Positions 1 to 5,423 of a stretch of DNA of 8,882 bases are shown here, piece by piece (within the stretch, counting starts at the first letter, position 1; each line of letters begins with the position of its first letter). The DNA lies in assembly GCA_023390985.1 (NCBI GenBank), contig JAEWBU010000062.1:1-8882 (forward strand), written 5' to 3'. This stretch comes from Pseudomonadota bacterium (GTDB lineage Bacteria; Pseudomonadota; Gammaproteobacteria; Burkholderiales; Burkholderiaceae_C). Under the pieces are notes generated by a model. That model saw only the letters and a list, made by a program, of their open reading frames with translations. It had not been told where the DNA came from and did no database searches. The translations under genes were made by a program, and so were the position numbers.

Positions 1-96
1 GGAACCAACGTCAACCAGCTGACCAGCCAGCGGCTGACCGACCTGGGCGGGGGACCGGTGTTCTACGACTGCCTGGTGGACGTGCAGCGGGCGTGA
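1..96 (+). CDS. 3' end of an unidentified protein (partial)
   Basis: The frame starting at base 1 is open and ends at TGA 94-96, giving the last 31 residues of a protein whose 5' part lies outside the window. The tail contains GGGPVFYDCLVDVQRA at its C-terminus. I do not recognise the family from so short a piece. Support for a real gene comes from position: its TGA is embedded in the GTG start of the aminopeptidase gene (shared bases GTGA, 93-96), the usual sign of translational coupling in an operon. No signal or membrane segment can be judged. Confidence 0.6.
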   Translation, partial: GTNVNQLTSQRLTDLGGGPVFYDCLVDVQRA

Positions 97-1193
97 AGGG
101 CGGGTGGCTGGTGGCGTCGGGACTGGGAGCGTTGGTGGCGGCGGGGGCACTGATGTGCCTCAGCGGTTGCGCCAACATGGGGTACTACTGGCAATCGGCC
201 ACCGGGCACCTGCGCATGCTGCAGGCGGCGCGGCCAGTGGAGGAATGGCTGGGCGACGAGCAGGCGCCGCCGCGGTTGAAGGAGCGGCTGGCGCTCAGCC
301 AGCGCATCCGCGCGTTCGCCTCGCGTGAACTGCACCTGCCCGACAACCCGAGCTATCGCCGCTACGCCGACCTGCATCGCACCGCGGTGGTCTGGAACGT
401 GGTGGCGGCGCCGGAGTTCTCGCTCAAGCTCAAGACCTGGTGCTTCCCCGTCACCGGTTGCGTGGGCTACCGCGGCTACTTCGACGAGGCCGAAGCCAAG
501 GCCGAAGCCGAGCGCCTGCGCGCCGAGGGCTACGAAGCCAGCACCTATCCCGTGCCGGCGTACTCGACGCTCGGCTGGATGAACTGGGCGGGCGGCGACC
601 CGCTGCTCAACACCTTCATCCACTACCCGGAAGGCGAGCTGGCGCGGCTGATCTTCCACGAGCTGGCGCACCAGGTCGTGTACGCGCGCGACGACACCAT
701 GTTCAACGAGTCGTTCGCCACCGCGGTGGAGCGCCTGGGCGTGGAACGCTGGCTGGCGACCCAGGCCCCCCCGCAGGCGCGGATCGACTACGAGCGGTAC
801 AACGCGCGACGCGTGCAGTTCCGCGCGCTCACCCGGTTCACCCGCCAGGCGCTGCAGGAGGTCTACGACAACGAGGCCATCACGCAGGAGCAGCGGCGCC
901 AGCGCAAGGAGGAGGTGTTCTCGCGCTTCCGTGCCGAATACGCGCGGGTGCGCGAAAGCTGGAACCTGCCGCCCGAGCGCCTGCGCACGACTGACGAGTG
1001 GGTGGCCAACGCGGGCAATGCCTCGTTCGGCGCGCAGGCGGCTTACGACGAGCTGGTGCCGGGGTTCGAAGGCCTGTTCGAGTCGCTCGGCCGCGACTGG
1101 GGCCGGTTCTATGATGAAGCGAAGCGGCTGGCCTCATTGCCCAAGGCCGATCGCCACGAATACCTCAAGCGCAAGGAGAGCCCACGTGCCTGA
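93..1193 (+). CDS. Putative zinc aminopeptidase, lipoprotein (PF10023 family)
   Basis: A 366-residue protein with a lipoprotein signal: a hydrophobic stretch at residues 5-21, then lipobox LSGC with the acylated Cys at 26. It should sit in the periplasm, anchored to a membrane. The zinc-protease core is HELAH at residues 189-193 (two His ligands and catalytic Glu190), followed by NESF at 205-208, where Glu206 is the likely third ligand. Family hallmarks include WCFPVTGCVGYRGYF (116-130) and YSTLGW (157-162). The length is normal for this family, annotated as putative aminopeptidase by homology; the substrate is not known to me. The GTG at 93 is chosen because later ATGs would destroy the signal peptide. 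It overlaps the upstream stop by 4 nt, and its own 3' end overlaps the next gene by 8 nt, so all three are probably cotranscribed. The family call is confident; the peptidase specificity is inference. Confidence 0.88.
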   Translation: MKGGWLVASGLGALVAAGALMCLSGCANMGYYWQSATGHLRMLQAARPVEEWLGDEQAPPRLKERLALSQRIRAFASRELHLPDNPSYRRYADLHRTAVVWNVVAAPEFSLKLKTWCFPVTGCVGYRGYFDEAEAKAEAERLRAEGYEASTYPVPAYSTLGWMNWAGGDPLLNTFIHYPEGELARLIFHELAHQVVYARDDTMFNESFATAVERLGVERWLATQAPPQARIDYERYNARRVQFRALTRFTRQALQEVYDNEAITQEQRRQRKEEVFSRFRAEYARVRESWNLPPERLRTTDEWVANAGNASFGAQAAYDELVPGFEGLFESLGRDWGRFYDEAKRLASLPKADRHEYLKRKESPRA

Positions 1194-1572
1194 CATCCAC
1201 ATCGAACGCGAGCACAGCCTGGGCCTGCCGCGTGCCCGGGAGCTGGCGTTCAAGTGGGCCGAAGCCGCCGAGAGCCGGCTTCAGATGGCATGCACCTACG
1301 AGGAAGGCAAGGCCTCCGACCTGGTCAGCTTCACGCGCTCGGGTGTCGACGGCGAACTGCGCGTCACCAAGGACCGCTTCGAGCTGCATGCGCGCCTGGG
1401 TTTCCTGCTCGGCGCCTTCAAGGAGCGCATCGCCACCGAGATCGAGCGCAACCTCGACGAACTGCTGCTGCAGGACGACCCGGTTGTCGCCTTCGAGCAG
1501 GGCCTGGCCCAGGCCACGTCGAAGAAGGCCAAGCCCGCGGCCAAGGCGGGTGCGCGCACGCGCAAGGCCTGA
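1186..1572 (+). CDS. Polyhydroxyalkanoic acid system protein (PHA_gran_rgn family)
   Basis: A 128-residue protein matching the PHA_gran_rgn family (PF09650/TIGR02610): an N-terminal IHIEREHSLGL segment, ARELAFKWAE (17-26), DLVSFTRSGVDGELRV (45-60) and FELHARLGFLLGAF (65-78). Family members are small proteins found with PHA synthesis and granule genes; the biochemical role is not established. The GTG start at 1186 is supported by AAGGAG at 1173-1178, 7 nt upstream, and by the point where family similarity begins. The same frame is open further upstream, but that part lies inside the aminopeptidase gene and is not family-like. After about residue 100 there is an extra tail, and residues 111-128 are Lys/Ala/Arg-rich with no acidic residue, resembling the histone-like tails of some phasins. 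It is translationally coupled to the aminopeptidase gene and convergent with the ACBP gene. Confidence 0.87.
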   Translation: MPDIHIEREHSLGLPRARELAFKWAEAAESRLQMACTYEEGKASDLVSFTRSGVDGELRVTKDRFELHARLGFLLGAFKERIATEIERNLDELLLQDDPVVAFEQGLAQATSKKAKPAAKAGARTRKA

Positions 1573-1587
1573 GAGACTCAGCTCAGG
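1568..1587. terminator. Weak inverted repeat between convergent genes
   Basis: CCTGAG (1568-1573) and CTCAGG (1582-1587) form perfect 6-bp arms around an 8-nt loop. The structure covers both stop codons of the convergent PHA-system and ACBP genes, whose coding ends are only 5 nt apart. There is no T-tract on either side, so this is at most a weak bidirectional termination or mRNA 3'-end structure. Confidence 0.25.
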
Positions 1588-1832
1588 GACTTGATCAGGT
1601 CCACGTACTGCTGCATCGCATCGTCGCTGGACGTGCCCTTCATGCCGTTCCACGCGTCCCACTTGGCGCGGCCGACCATGTCGCCGAAGCCGGGCTTCTT
1701 TTCCGCGTTGTCGCCCTGGGTGGCCTGCTTGTAGAGGCCGTAGATCTTCAGGAGCGTGGCGTTGTCGGGGCGCTCGCTCAGGTTCTTGGAATTGGCGACG
1801 GCGGCTTCGAAATCGGCTTTGAGGTCGGCCAT
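1578..1832 (-). CDS. Acyl-CoA-binding protein (ACBP)
   Basis: An 84-residue protein covering a whole ACBP domain (PF00887), close to the 86-residue classic form. It binds long-chain acyl-CoA in the cytoplasm, buffering it and handing it to enzymes. Visible signature: YGLYKQATQGD at 31-41 and AKWDAWNGMKG at 56-66. Tyr31, Tyr34, Lys35, Lys57 and Tyr76 line up with the ligand-contacting Tyr28, Tyr31, Lys32, Lys54 and Tyr73 of bovine ACBP with a constant +3 offset. The ATG at 1832 is chosen over the open frame running up to 1907 because it has AAGGAG at 1840-1845 with 7-nt spacing and starts where the domain starts. It is divergent from the WS/DGAT gene with 92 nt between starts. This suggests shared control and a substrate-supply role for that enzyme, which is inference. 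Confidence 0.95.
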   Translation of the reverse strand: MADLKADFEAAVANSKNLSERPDNATLLKIYGLYKQATQGDNAEKKPGFGDMVGRAKWDAWNGMKGTSSDDAMQQYVDLIKSLS

Positions 1833-1924
1833 GGAGATGCTCCTTCTCGGGAAAGTTCGCGGTATCTTAAGCGCGACCCTCCACCCAGAATAGGCGCGCA
1901 CGTCCACTGACGAAAAGGCTCCGC
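1833..1924. promoter_or_regulatory. Divergent ACBP / WS-DGAT intergenic region
   Basis: These 92 nt separate the two divergent start codons and must hold the ACBP promoter and probably that of the acyltransferase. On the minus strand TAAGAT (1869-1864) is a reasonable -10 hexamer and would give a leader of about 25 nt before the ACBP start, but no good -35 box lies at the expected spacing. On the plus strand AAAAGG (1913-1918) is a fair ribosome-binding site 6 nt before the ATG at 1925. No convincing operator palindrome was seen. Confidence 0.35.
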
Positions 1925-3394
1925 ATGGTCACCCGAATCGTGAGCACCGCCGCCCGGGAAGCGGCCCGCAGCACCCCTCGCCGCGCCGTCGGCAAGGCGT
2001 CAGGCATGGCGGCCGGCATGCTGGGACTGGCGGGAGAGCGGATGACGAAGGTGGACACCGCATGGCTGCGGATGGACTCCGACCACAACCTCATGATGAT
2101 CCTGGGCGTGTGGACGCTGCGCCCAGGCATCGATTACGACGCCTTGTGCCGGCGCGTCGAGGAGCGTTTGCTCAAGTACCCGCGCTTTCGCCAGCGCGTG
2201 GTGGAAGACGCGGCCGGCGCGAGCTGGGTGGATGACAAGACGCTGGACGTGCGGCAGATGGTGGTGCGCGAGAAGCTCGCGCGGGGGCGCAAGCTGTCCG
2301 CGCAGGACGCCCTGCAGGCCCGGGTGGGCGAGCTGGCGATGCAGCCGCTGGACCGCAGGCGGCCGCTGTGGCGGATCCACCTGGTCGAGGATTACGACGG
2401 CGGCAGCGCGCTGATCGTGCGCATCCACCACTGCATCGCCGACGGCATCGCGCTGATCTCGGTCACGCTGTCGCTGGTCGATGGCGGCGCCGCGCCACCC
2501 GAGCGCAAGCGGCGCTCCGCGCAGGGCGCCGACGACTGGATCGCCGAGACGCTGGTGCGTCCGCTGACCGATGTCACGCTCAAGGCGCTGGACGTCGTCG
2601 GCGACGGTCCCATGGAAGTTGCGAAGCTGGCCTACCAGGTGCTGAGCGACGCCGCCGCGCTGGCGTTGATGCCCGACGATTCGAAGACCCGCCTGAAGGG
2701 CCGGCCGATCGGCCGCAAGCGCGTGGCCTGGTCCGAGCCGCTGCCGCTCGACGAAGTGAAGGCGGTCGGCAAGGCCCTCAACTGCTCGATCAACGACGTG
2801 CTGCTGTCCTGCGTGGCCGGCGCGCTCGGCGAGTACCTGCGCGCGCAGGGCGACGAAGTGAAGGGGCAGGAGATCCGCGCGATGGTGCCGGTGAACCTGC
2901 GCCCGATGGACCAGGCCCACCAGCTGGGCAACCGCTTCGGCCTGGTGCCGCTGGTGCTGCCGATCGGCATCGGGAACCCGGTGGAACGCGTGTACGAGGT
3001 GCGGCGGCGCATGGACGCGCTCAAGGGCAGCACCCAGCCGCTGCTGGCTTTCGGCGTGCTCACGCTGGCGGGCCTGCTGATCAAGCCGGCGCAGGACGCG
3101 ATCATGGGCCTGTTCGGCAACAAGACCACCGCGGTGATGACCAACGTTCCGGGCCCGCGCCAGAAGCTGAAGTTCCTGGGCTCGACGCTGGAGCAGACCC
3201 TGTTCTGGGTGCCGCAGTCCGGCAACATCGGAGTGGGCGTGTCGATCCTGAGCTACGGCGGCGGCGTTCAGTTCGGCGTGATCACCGACGCGGGCCTGTG
3301 CCCGCAGCCGCAGAAGATCATCGACGAGTTCGTGCCGGAGTTCGCCCGGCTGTCGCTGGTGACGCTGATGCTGCCCTGGGGCGAAGCCGCCTAG
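1925..3394 (+). CDS. Wax ester synthase/diacylglycerol acyltransferase (WS/DGAT)
   Basis: A 489-residue bifunctional O-acyltransferase of the WS/DGAT family. Such enzymes transfer the acyl group of acyl-CoA to a fatty alcohol (wax ester) or to diacylglycerol (triacylglycerol), typically at the inner face of the cytoplasmic membrane and on nascent lipid bodies. Motifs seen in order: VDTAWLRMD near residues 43-51, PLW at 147-149, the catalytic HHxxxDG as HHCIADG at 168-174, the ND motif at 290-291 within SINDVLLSCVAGAL, and TNVPGP at 406-411. All catalytic positions are intact. Relative to Acinetobacter AtfA the active site is about 36 residues later, owing to an Arg/Ala-rich N-terminal extension. 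The ATG at 1925 has AAAAGG 6 nt upstream, but ATG 2042, with GGAG 5 nt upstream and the conserved core right after it, is a serious alternative. Neighbours (ACBP, acyl reductase, granule proteins) fit storage-lipid synthesis. Wax versus TAG preference cannot be read from the sequence. Confidence 0.93.
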   Translation: MVTRIVSTAAREAARSTPRRAVGKASGMAAGMLGLAGERMTKVDTAWLRMDSDHNLMMILGVWTLRPGIDYDALCRRVEERLLKYPRFRQRVVEDAAGASWVDDKTLDVRQMVVREKLARGRKLSAQDALQARVGELAMQPLDRRRPLWRIHLVEDYDGGSALIVRIHHCIADGIALISVTLSLVDGGAAPPERKRRSAQGADDWIAETLVRPLTDVTLKALDVVGDGPMEVAKLAYQVLSDAAALALMPDDSKTRLKGRPIGRKRVAWSEPLPLDEVKAVGKALNCSINDVLLSCVAGALGEYLRAQGDEVKGQEIRAMVPVNLRPMDQAHQLGNRFGLVPLVLPIGIGNPVERVYEVRRRMDALKGSTQPLLAFGVLTLAGLLIKPAQDAIMGLFGNKTTAVMTNVPGPRQKLKFLGSTLEQTLFWVPQSGNIGVGVSILSYGGGVQFGVITDAGLCPQPQKIIDEFVPEFARLSLVTLMLPWGEAA

Positions 3395-3424
3395 CGTCAT
3401 TCCCGCGAAGGCGGGAATCCAGTG
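3395..3424. repeat. Dispersed palindromic repeat (ATTCCCGC...GCGGGAAT type)
   Basis: Perfect 8-bp arms ATTCCCGC (3399-3406) and GCGGGAAT (3411-3418) enclose a GAAG loop, within the longer context CGTCATTCCCGC...GGAATCCAGTG. From general knowledge, this sequence type recurs in many copies in betaproteobacterial intergenic regions; the Neisseria dRS3 element shares the ATTCCC/GGGAAT ends. Only one copy is in this window. It begins directly after the acyltransferase stop codon, between convergent genes, where such repeats often sit and may stabilise or end transcripts. No T-tract follows it. Confidence 0.75.
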
Positions 3425-3428
3425 CTTT

Positions 3429-3454
3429 CCAGGATCAGTCCTGGGTTTCCTTTT
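3429..3454 (+). terminator. Terminator-like hairpin after the WS/DGAT gene
   Basis: CCAGGA (3429-3434), loop TCAG, TCCTGG (3439-3444) form a perfect 6-bp stem, followed on the plus strand by GTTTCCTTTT, an interrupted T-rich tract. This could end acyltransferase transcription about 50 nt after its stop. It overlaps the stop codon and last codons of the convergent hemerythrin-like gene, so the T-rich stretch is also coding on the other strand. The stem is short and the tract imperfect. Confidence 0.35.
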
Positions 3455-3887
3455 CGTGCAGGCGGTCGTGCTCCTTCAAGTAGAGCGCGCCCAGCTCCTG
3501 CGTCTGCCTGCCGTCCAGCACCTTCTTCGCCTCGGGAAAGAACTTCTCTTCCTCTTCCTTCAGGTGGTGCTCGAGCTTCTGGATCAGCTTGCCCAGGTTC
3601 TCCAGCCACTCGGCCGAGCCTTCCTTGGCCTTCTCCAGGTCCTCGACCATCTCGTCCATCTCGTGGTGCTCGGCGACGCCGTGGCGCGCTTCGTCCACCG
3701 TGTCGTCGTGCTCGAACAGCGGCACGTAGAACGCGCGCTCCTCGGCCGTTTCGTGCGCGGCCATCTCGGCCTTGAGTTCTTCGAAGGCCTGCTTGCGCTG
3801 GCCGGGATCGCCGATGTCCGACAGCAGGCGCTTGGACATCGCGCGCTGGCGTTCGTGGCTCTGCAGGAGGGCTTGGAAGATGTCCAT
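3435..3887 (-). CDS. Hemerythrin-like (HHE domain) protein
   Basis: A 150-residue, highly charged, all-helical protein of the hemerythrin-like/HHE class (PF01814). This fold binds a non-haem di-iron centre in a four-helix bundle and is used for oxygen, nitric oxide or iron handling. Candidate ligands follow the expected spacing: His11, His45 with Glu49 (HxxxE), His74/His75, and His107/His108 with Glu112 in LEHHLKEEEEKFFP. There is no signal peptide or membrane segment, so it is likely cytosolic. The ATG at 3887 starts the first helix; no clear Shine-Dalgarno precedes it, and a GC-rich inverted repeat begins 2 nt upstream. It lies 71 nt downstream of the TPR gene on the same strand, so it may be read through from that operon or have its own promoter. 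Its specific ligand and role are unknown, and a direct link to the lipid genes is not evident. Confidence 0.88.
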   Translation of the reverse strand: MDIFQALLQSHERQRAMSKRLLSDIGDPGQRKQAFEELKAEMAAHETAEERAFYVPLFEHDDTVDEARHGVAEHHEMDEMVEDLEKAKEGSAEWLENLGKLIQKLEHHLKEEEEKFFPEAKKVLDGRQTQELGALYLKEHDRLHEKETQD

Positions 3888-3888
3888 G

Positions 3889-3910
3889 GGCCGGCAGTGT
3901 GGGGCCGGCC
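3889..3910 (-). promoter_or_regulatory. GC-rich inverted repeat abutting the hemerythrin start codon
   Basis: GGCCGGC (3889-3895) and GCCGGCC (3904-3910) are perfect 7-bp, all-G/C arms with an 8-nt loop. In the minus-strand transcript this strong stem would end 1 nt before the ATG of the hemerythrin-like gene, where a ribosome-binding site would be expected and none is seen. It may attenuate or terminate readthrough from the TPR gene, or hold back translation initiation. In DNA this GC-rich, chance formation is possible. Confidence 0.35.
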
Positions 3911-3958
3911 GGGGATGCGGGGTGTAGGCCGACGCCGCCGGCGCCAGCCCAGCCGCGC

Positions 3959-4732
3959 CTACTCCTGAAGTTCGGCCTGGGCCATCGCGACGTTCAGCCG
4001 CTCGGCCGCGTCGCAGGGCTGCAGGGCGGCCGCGCGCTCGTACAGCGCCGTGGCCTCCGCCATCTTCGACTCGCCCTGGAGCATGACCAGCCCGTTGGCG
4101 TACTCGATCAGGCCGATGGCCGATTGCGGGTGCAGCCGCAGCGCTTCCTCGAACAGCTTGAGGCCGGTCTCGCGCTTGGCCCCGTACGTCATGCCGCCGA
4201 TGAGCGCACCGACCTTGTCGATCACCTCGGCATGGAAGGCGGCCAGCGCCAGGTGGGCCTCGGCGTGGCGCGGGTTGAGCTTGATGGCGCGCTCCAGCGA
4301 ATCCTTGACCTTGCCGCCGAGCCCCTGCGCCAGCGCCTTGGCCACGCTGATCGCCTGGCTGTAGCGCCCGAGCGAGTAGCCGTGCAGGTACCAGGCGCCC
4401 GCGTTGCGCGGATCGCGCAGCGCCTGCGCTTCGGCTCGCTGGGCCACTTCGAGGAAGAGCTCCAGCCGGACCTTCTCCTTCTTCTCGAGGTAGGTGGCAT
4501 GGATGCAGGCAGCCTTGTTGGCGACGGTGATGCCGTCGCCGCCGGCCTTGAGGCCGGCCTCGGCCGCTTGCTGGAATTCGCCCCGGTGAAACAGCGTCCA
4601 GGCTTGCAGCACCGCCGGGTCGGTGGGCAGCGGCTCGGCGTCGCCGGCATGCAGCCGGCCCCAGCGCGCCCGCACCTCGTCGGGGCTGTAGTCGAATTCA
4701 CCGGGGTGCGGGAACGGCGCCCACTTGCCCAC
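3959..4732 (-). CDS. Tetratricopeptide-repeat protein, function unknown
   Basis: A 257-residue soluble protein built of TPR-like helical hairpins, so probably a protein-binding scaffold or adaptor in the cytoplasm. The clearest repeats are around 144-167 (SLERAIKLNPRHAEAHLALA), 190-215 (LKLFEEALRLHPQSAIGLIEYA) and 227-252 (ATALYERAAALQPCDAAERL); a looser one lies at 96-120. The N-terminal part (residues 1-40, Trp/Pro-rich, KWAPFPHPGEFDYS) is not repeat-like. No signal peptide or membrane helix is visible. The start is GTG (4732-4730), supported by AGGAGA at 4744-4739 with 6-nt spacing. It follows the TetR gene by 18 nt and is probably the last gene of the phasin-patatin-TetR cluster. I do not recognise a named family. 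Its position suggests, but does not prove, a role in the same lipid-body process. Confidence 0.82.
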   Translation of the reverse strand: MGKWAPFPHPGEFDYSPDEVRARWGRLHAGDAEPLPTDPAVLQAWTLFHRGEFQQAAEAGLKAGGDGITVANKAACIHATYLEKKEKVRLELFLEVAQRAEAQALRDPRNAGAWYLHGYSLGRYSQAISVAKALAQGLGGKVKDSLERAIKLNPRHAEAHLALAAFHAEVIDKVGALIGGMTYGAKRETGLKLFEEALRLHPQSAIGLIEYANGLVMLQGESKMAEATALYERAAALQPCDAAERLNVAMAQAELQE

Positions 4733-4750
4733 GTCTTGTCTCCTGTCGTG

Positions 4751-5422
4751 CTACTGCTCTTGTGGATCGGCCGCCTGGTAGGCGCCGACCAGGCCCAGCA
4801 GGTGCATCCGCTGGCCTTGTTCGAGATAGGGTACCAGCAGATGGAGCACGTGGTGGGCTCCGCGCAGCAGCGCGGCCTGCGCGCTTTCAGGCTCGAGCGC
4901 GCGGCGCGGGTCGCGCACGTACTCGAAGCTGAGCCAGTAGGTCAGCACCACCACCATGCTGTCGGCGGTGGGTTCGAGCTCGCGCGCATCGATGCTCACC
5001 GCGCCCGTGCGGCTCATGCCGCCCAGCATCGCGCGGATGGCGCGGATCTTGTTCTTCAGCACCCACTGGAAATGCGTCTCCAGCCGGCGGTTCTTGGACA
5101 AGAGGTCGTTCAGGTCGCGGTAGAGGAAGCGGTATTGCCAGATCAGCTCGAACAGCGTGTGCATGAAGAACCAGGCGTCCTCCACGTCGCGCACGTTGTC
5201 GCTGGCGTTGAGCAGTTCGGACAGGGACCGTTCGTAGCGATCGAACAGCGAGTTGATCAGCTCGTCCTTGGCCGGGTAGTGGTAGTACAGGTTGCCGGGG
5301 CTGATGCCCAGCTCGGCCGAGATCAGCGTGGTGGAGACGTTCGGCTCGCCGAAGCGGTTGAACAGGTCCAGCGTGACCTCGAGGATGCGTTCGGCCGTGC
5401 GGCGCGGTGCCTTGCGCGCCAT
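4751..5422 (-). CDS. TetR/AcrR-family transcriptional regulator
   Basis: A 223-residue one-component repressor. Residues 8-56 form the TetR DNA-binding domain; the helix-turn-helix with the typical ELGISPGNLYYHYPAKDEL run is at about 37-55. Residues from about 80 onward are a helical ligand-binding/dimerisation domain that looks like the PF13972 type (bacterial transcriptional repressor C-terminal). Regulators with this architecture often sit by lipid or acyl-CoA genes; the ligand here is unknown. The ATG at 5422 begins 1 nt after the patatin stop, so the two are translationally coupled. The regulator is likely made from the operon it may control. Candidate targets are the divergent promoter region between the phasin and acyl reductase genes and the ACBP/WS-DGAT region, both by inference from position. 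Confidence 0.92.
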   Translation of the reverse strand: MARKAPRRTAERILEVTLDLFNRFGEPNVSTTLISAELGISPGNLYYHYPAKDELINSLFDRYERSLSELLNASDNVRDVEDAWFFMHTLFELIWQYRFLYRDLNDLLSKNRRLETHFQWVLKNKIRAIRAMLGGMSRTGAVSIDARELEPTADSMVVVLTYWLSFEYVRDPRRALEPESAQAALLRGAHHVLHLLVPYLEQGQRMHLLGLVGAYQAADPQEQ

Positions 5423-5423
5423 G

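Noticed and set aside
931..1185. Upstream ATG extension of the PHA_gran_rgn gene
   Set aside because: The extension lies wholly inside the aminopeptidase gene, lacks family similarity, and the GTG at 1186 has a well-placed AAGGAG.
1833..1907. 25-residue N-terminal extension of the ACBP
   Set aside because: The internal ATG at 1832 has an AAGGAG at 7 nt and yields the canonical domain length.
2000..3400. 466-residue open frame antisense to the WS/DGAT gene
   Set aside because: High-GC shadow frame: His/Arg/Ala/Gln-rich without any domain, fully opposite a gene with intact catalytic motifs.
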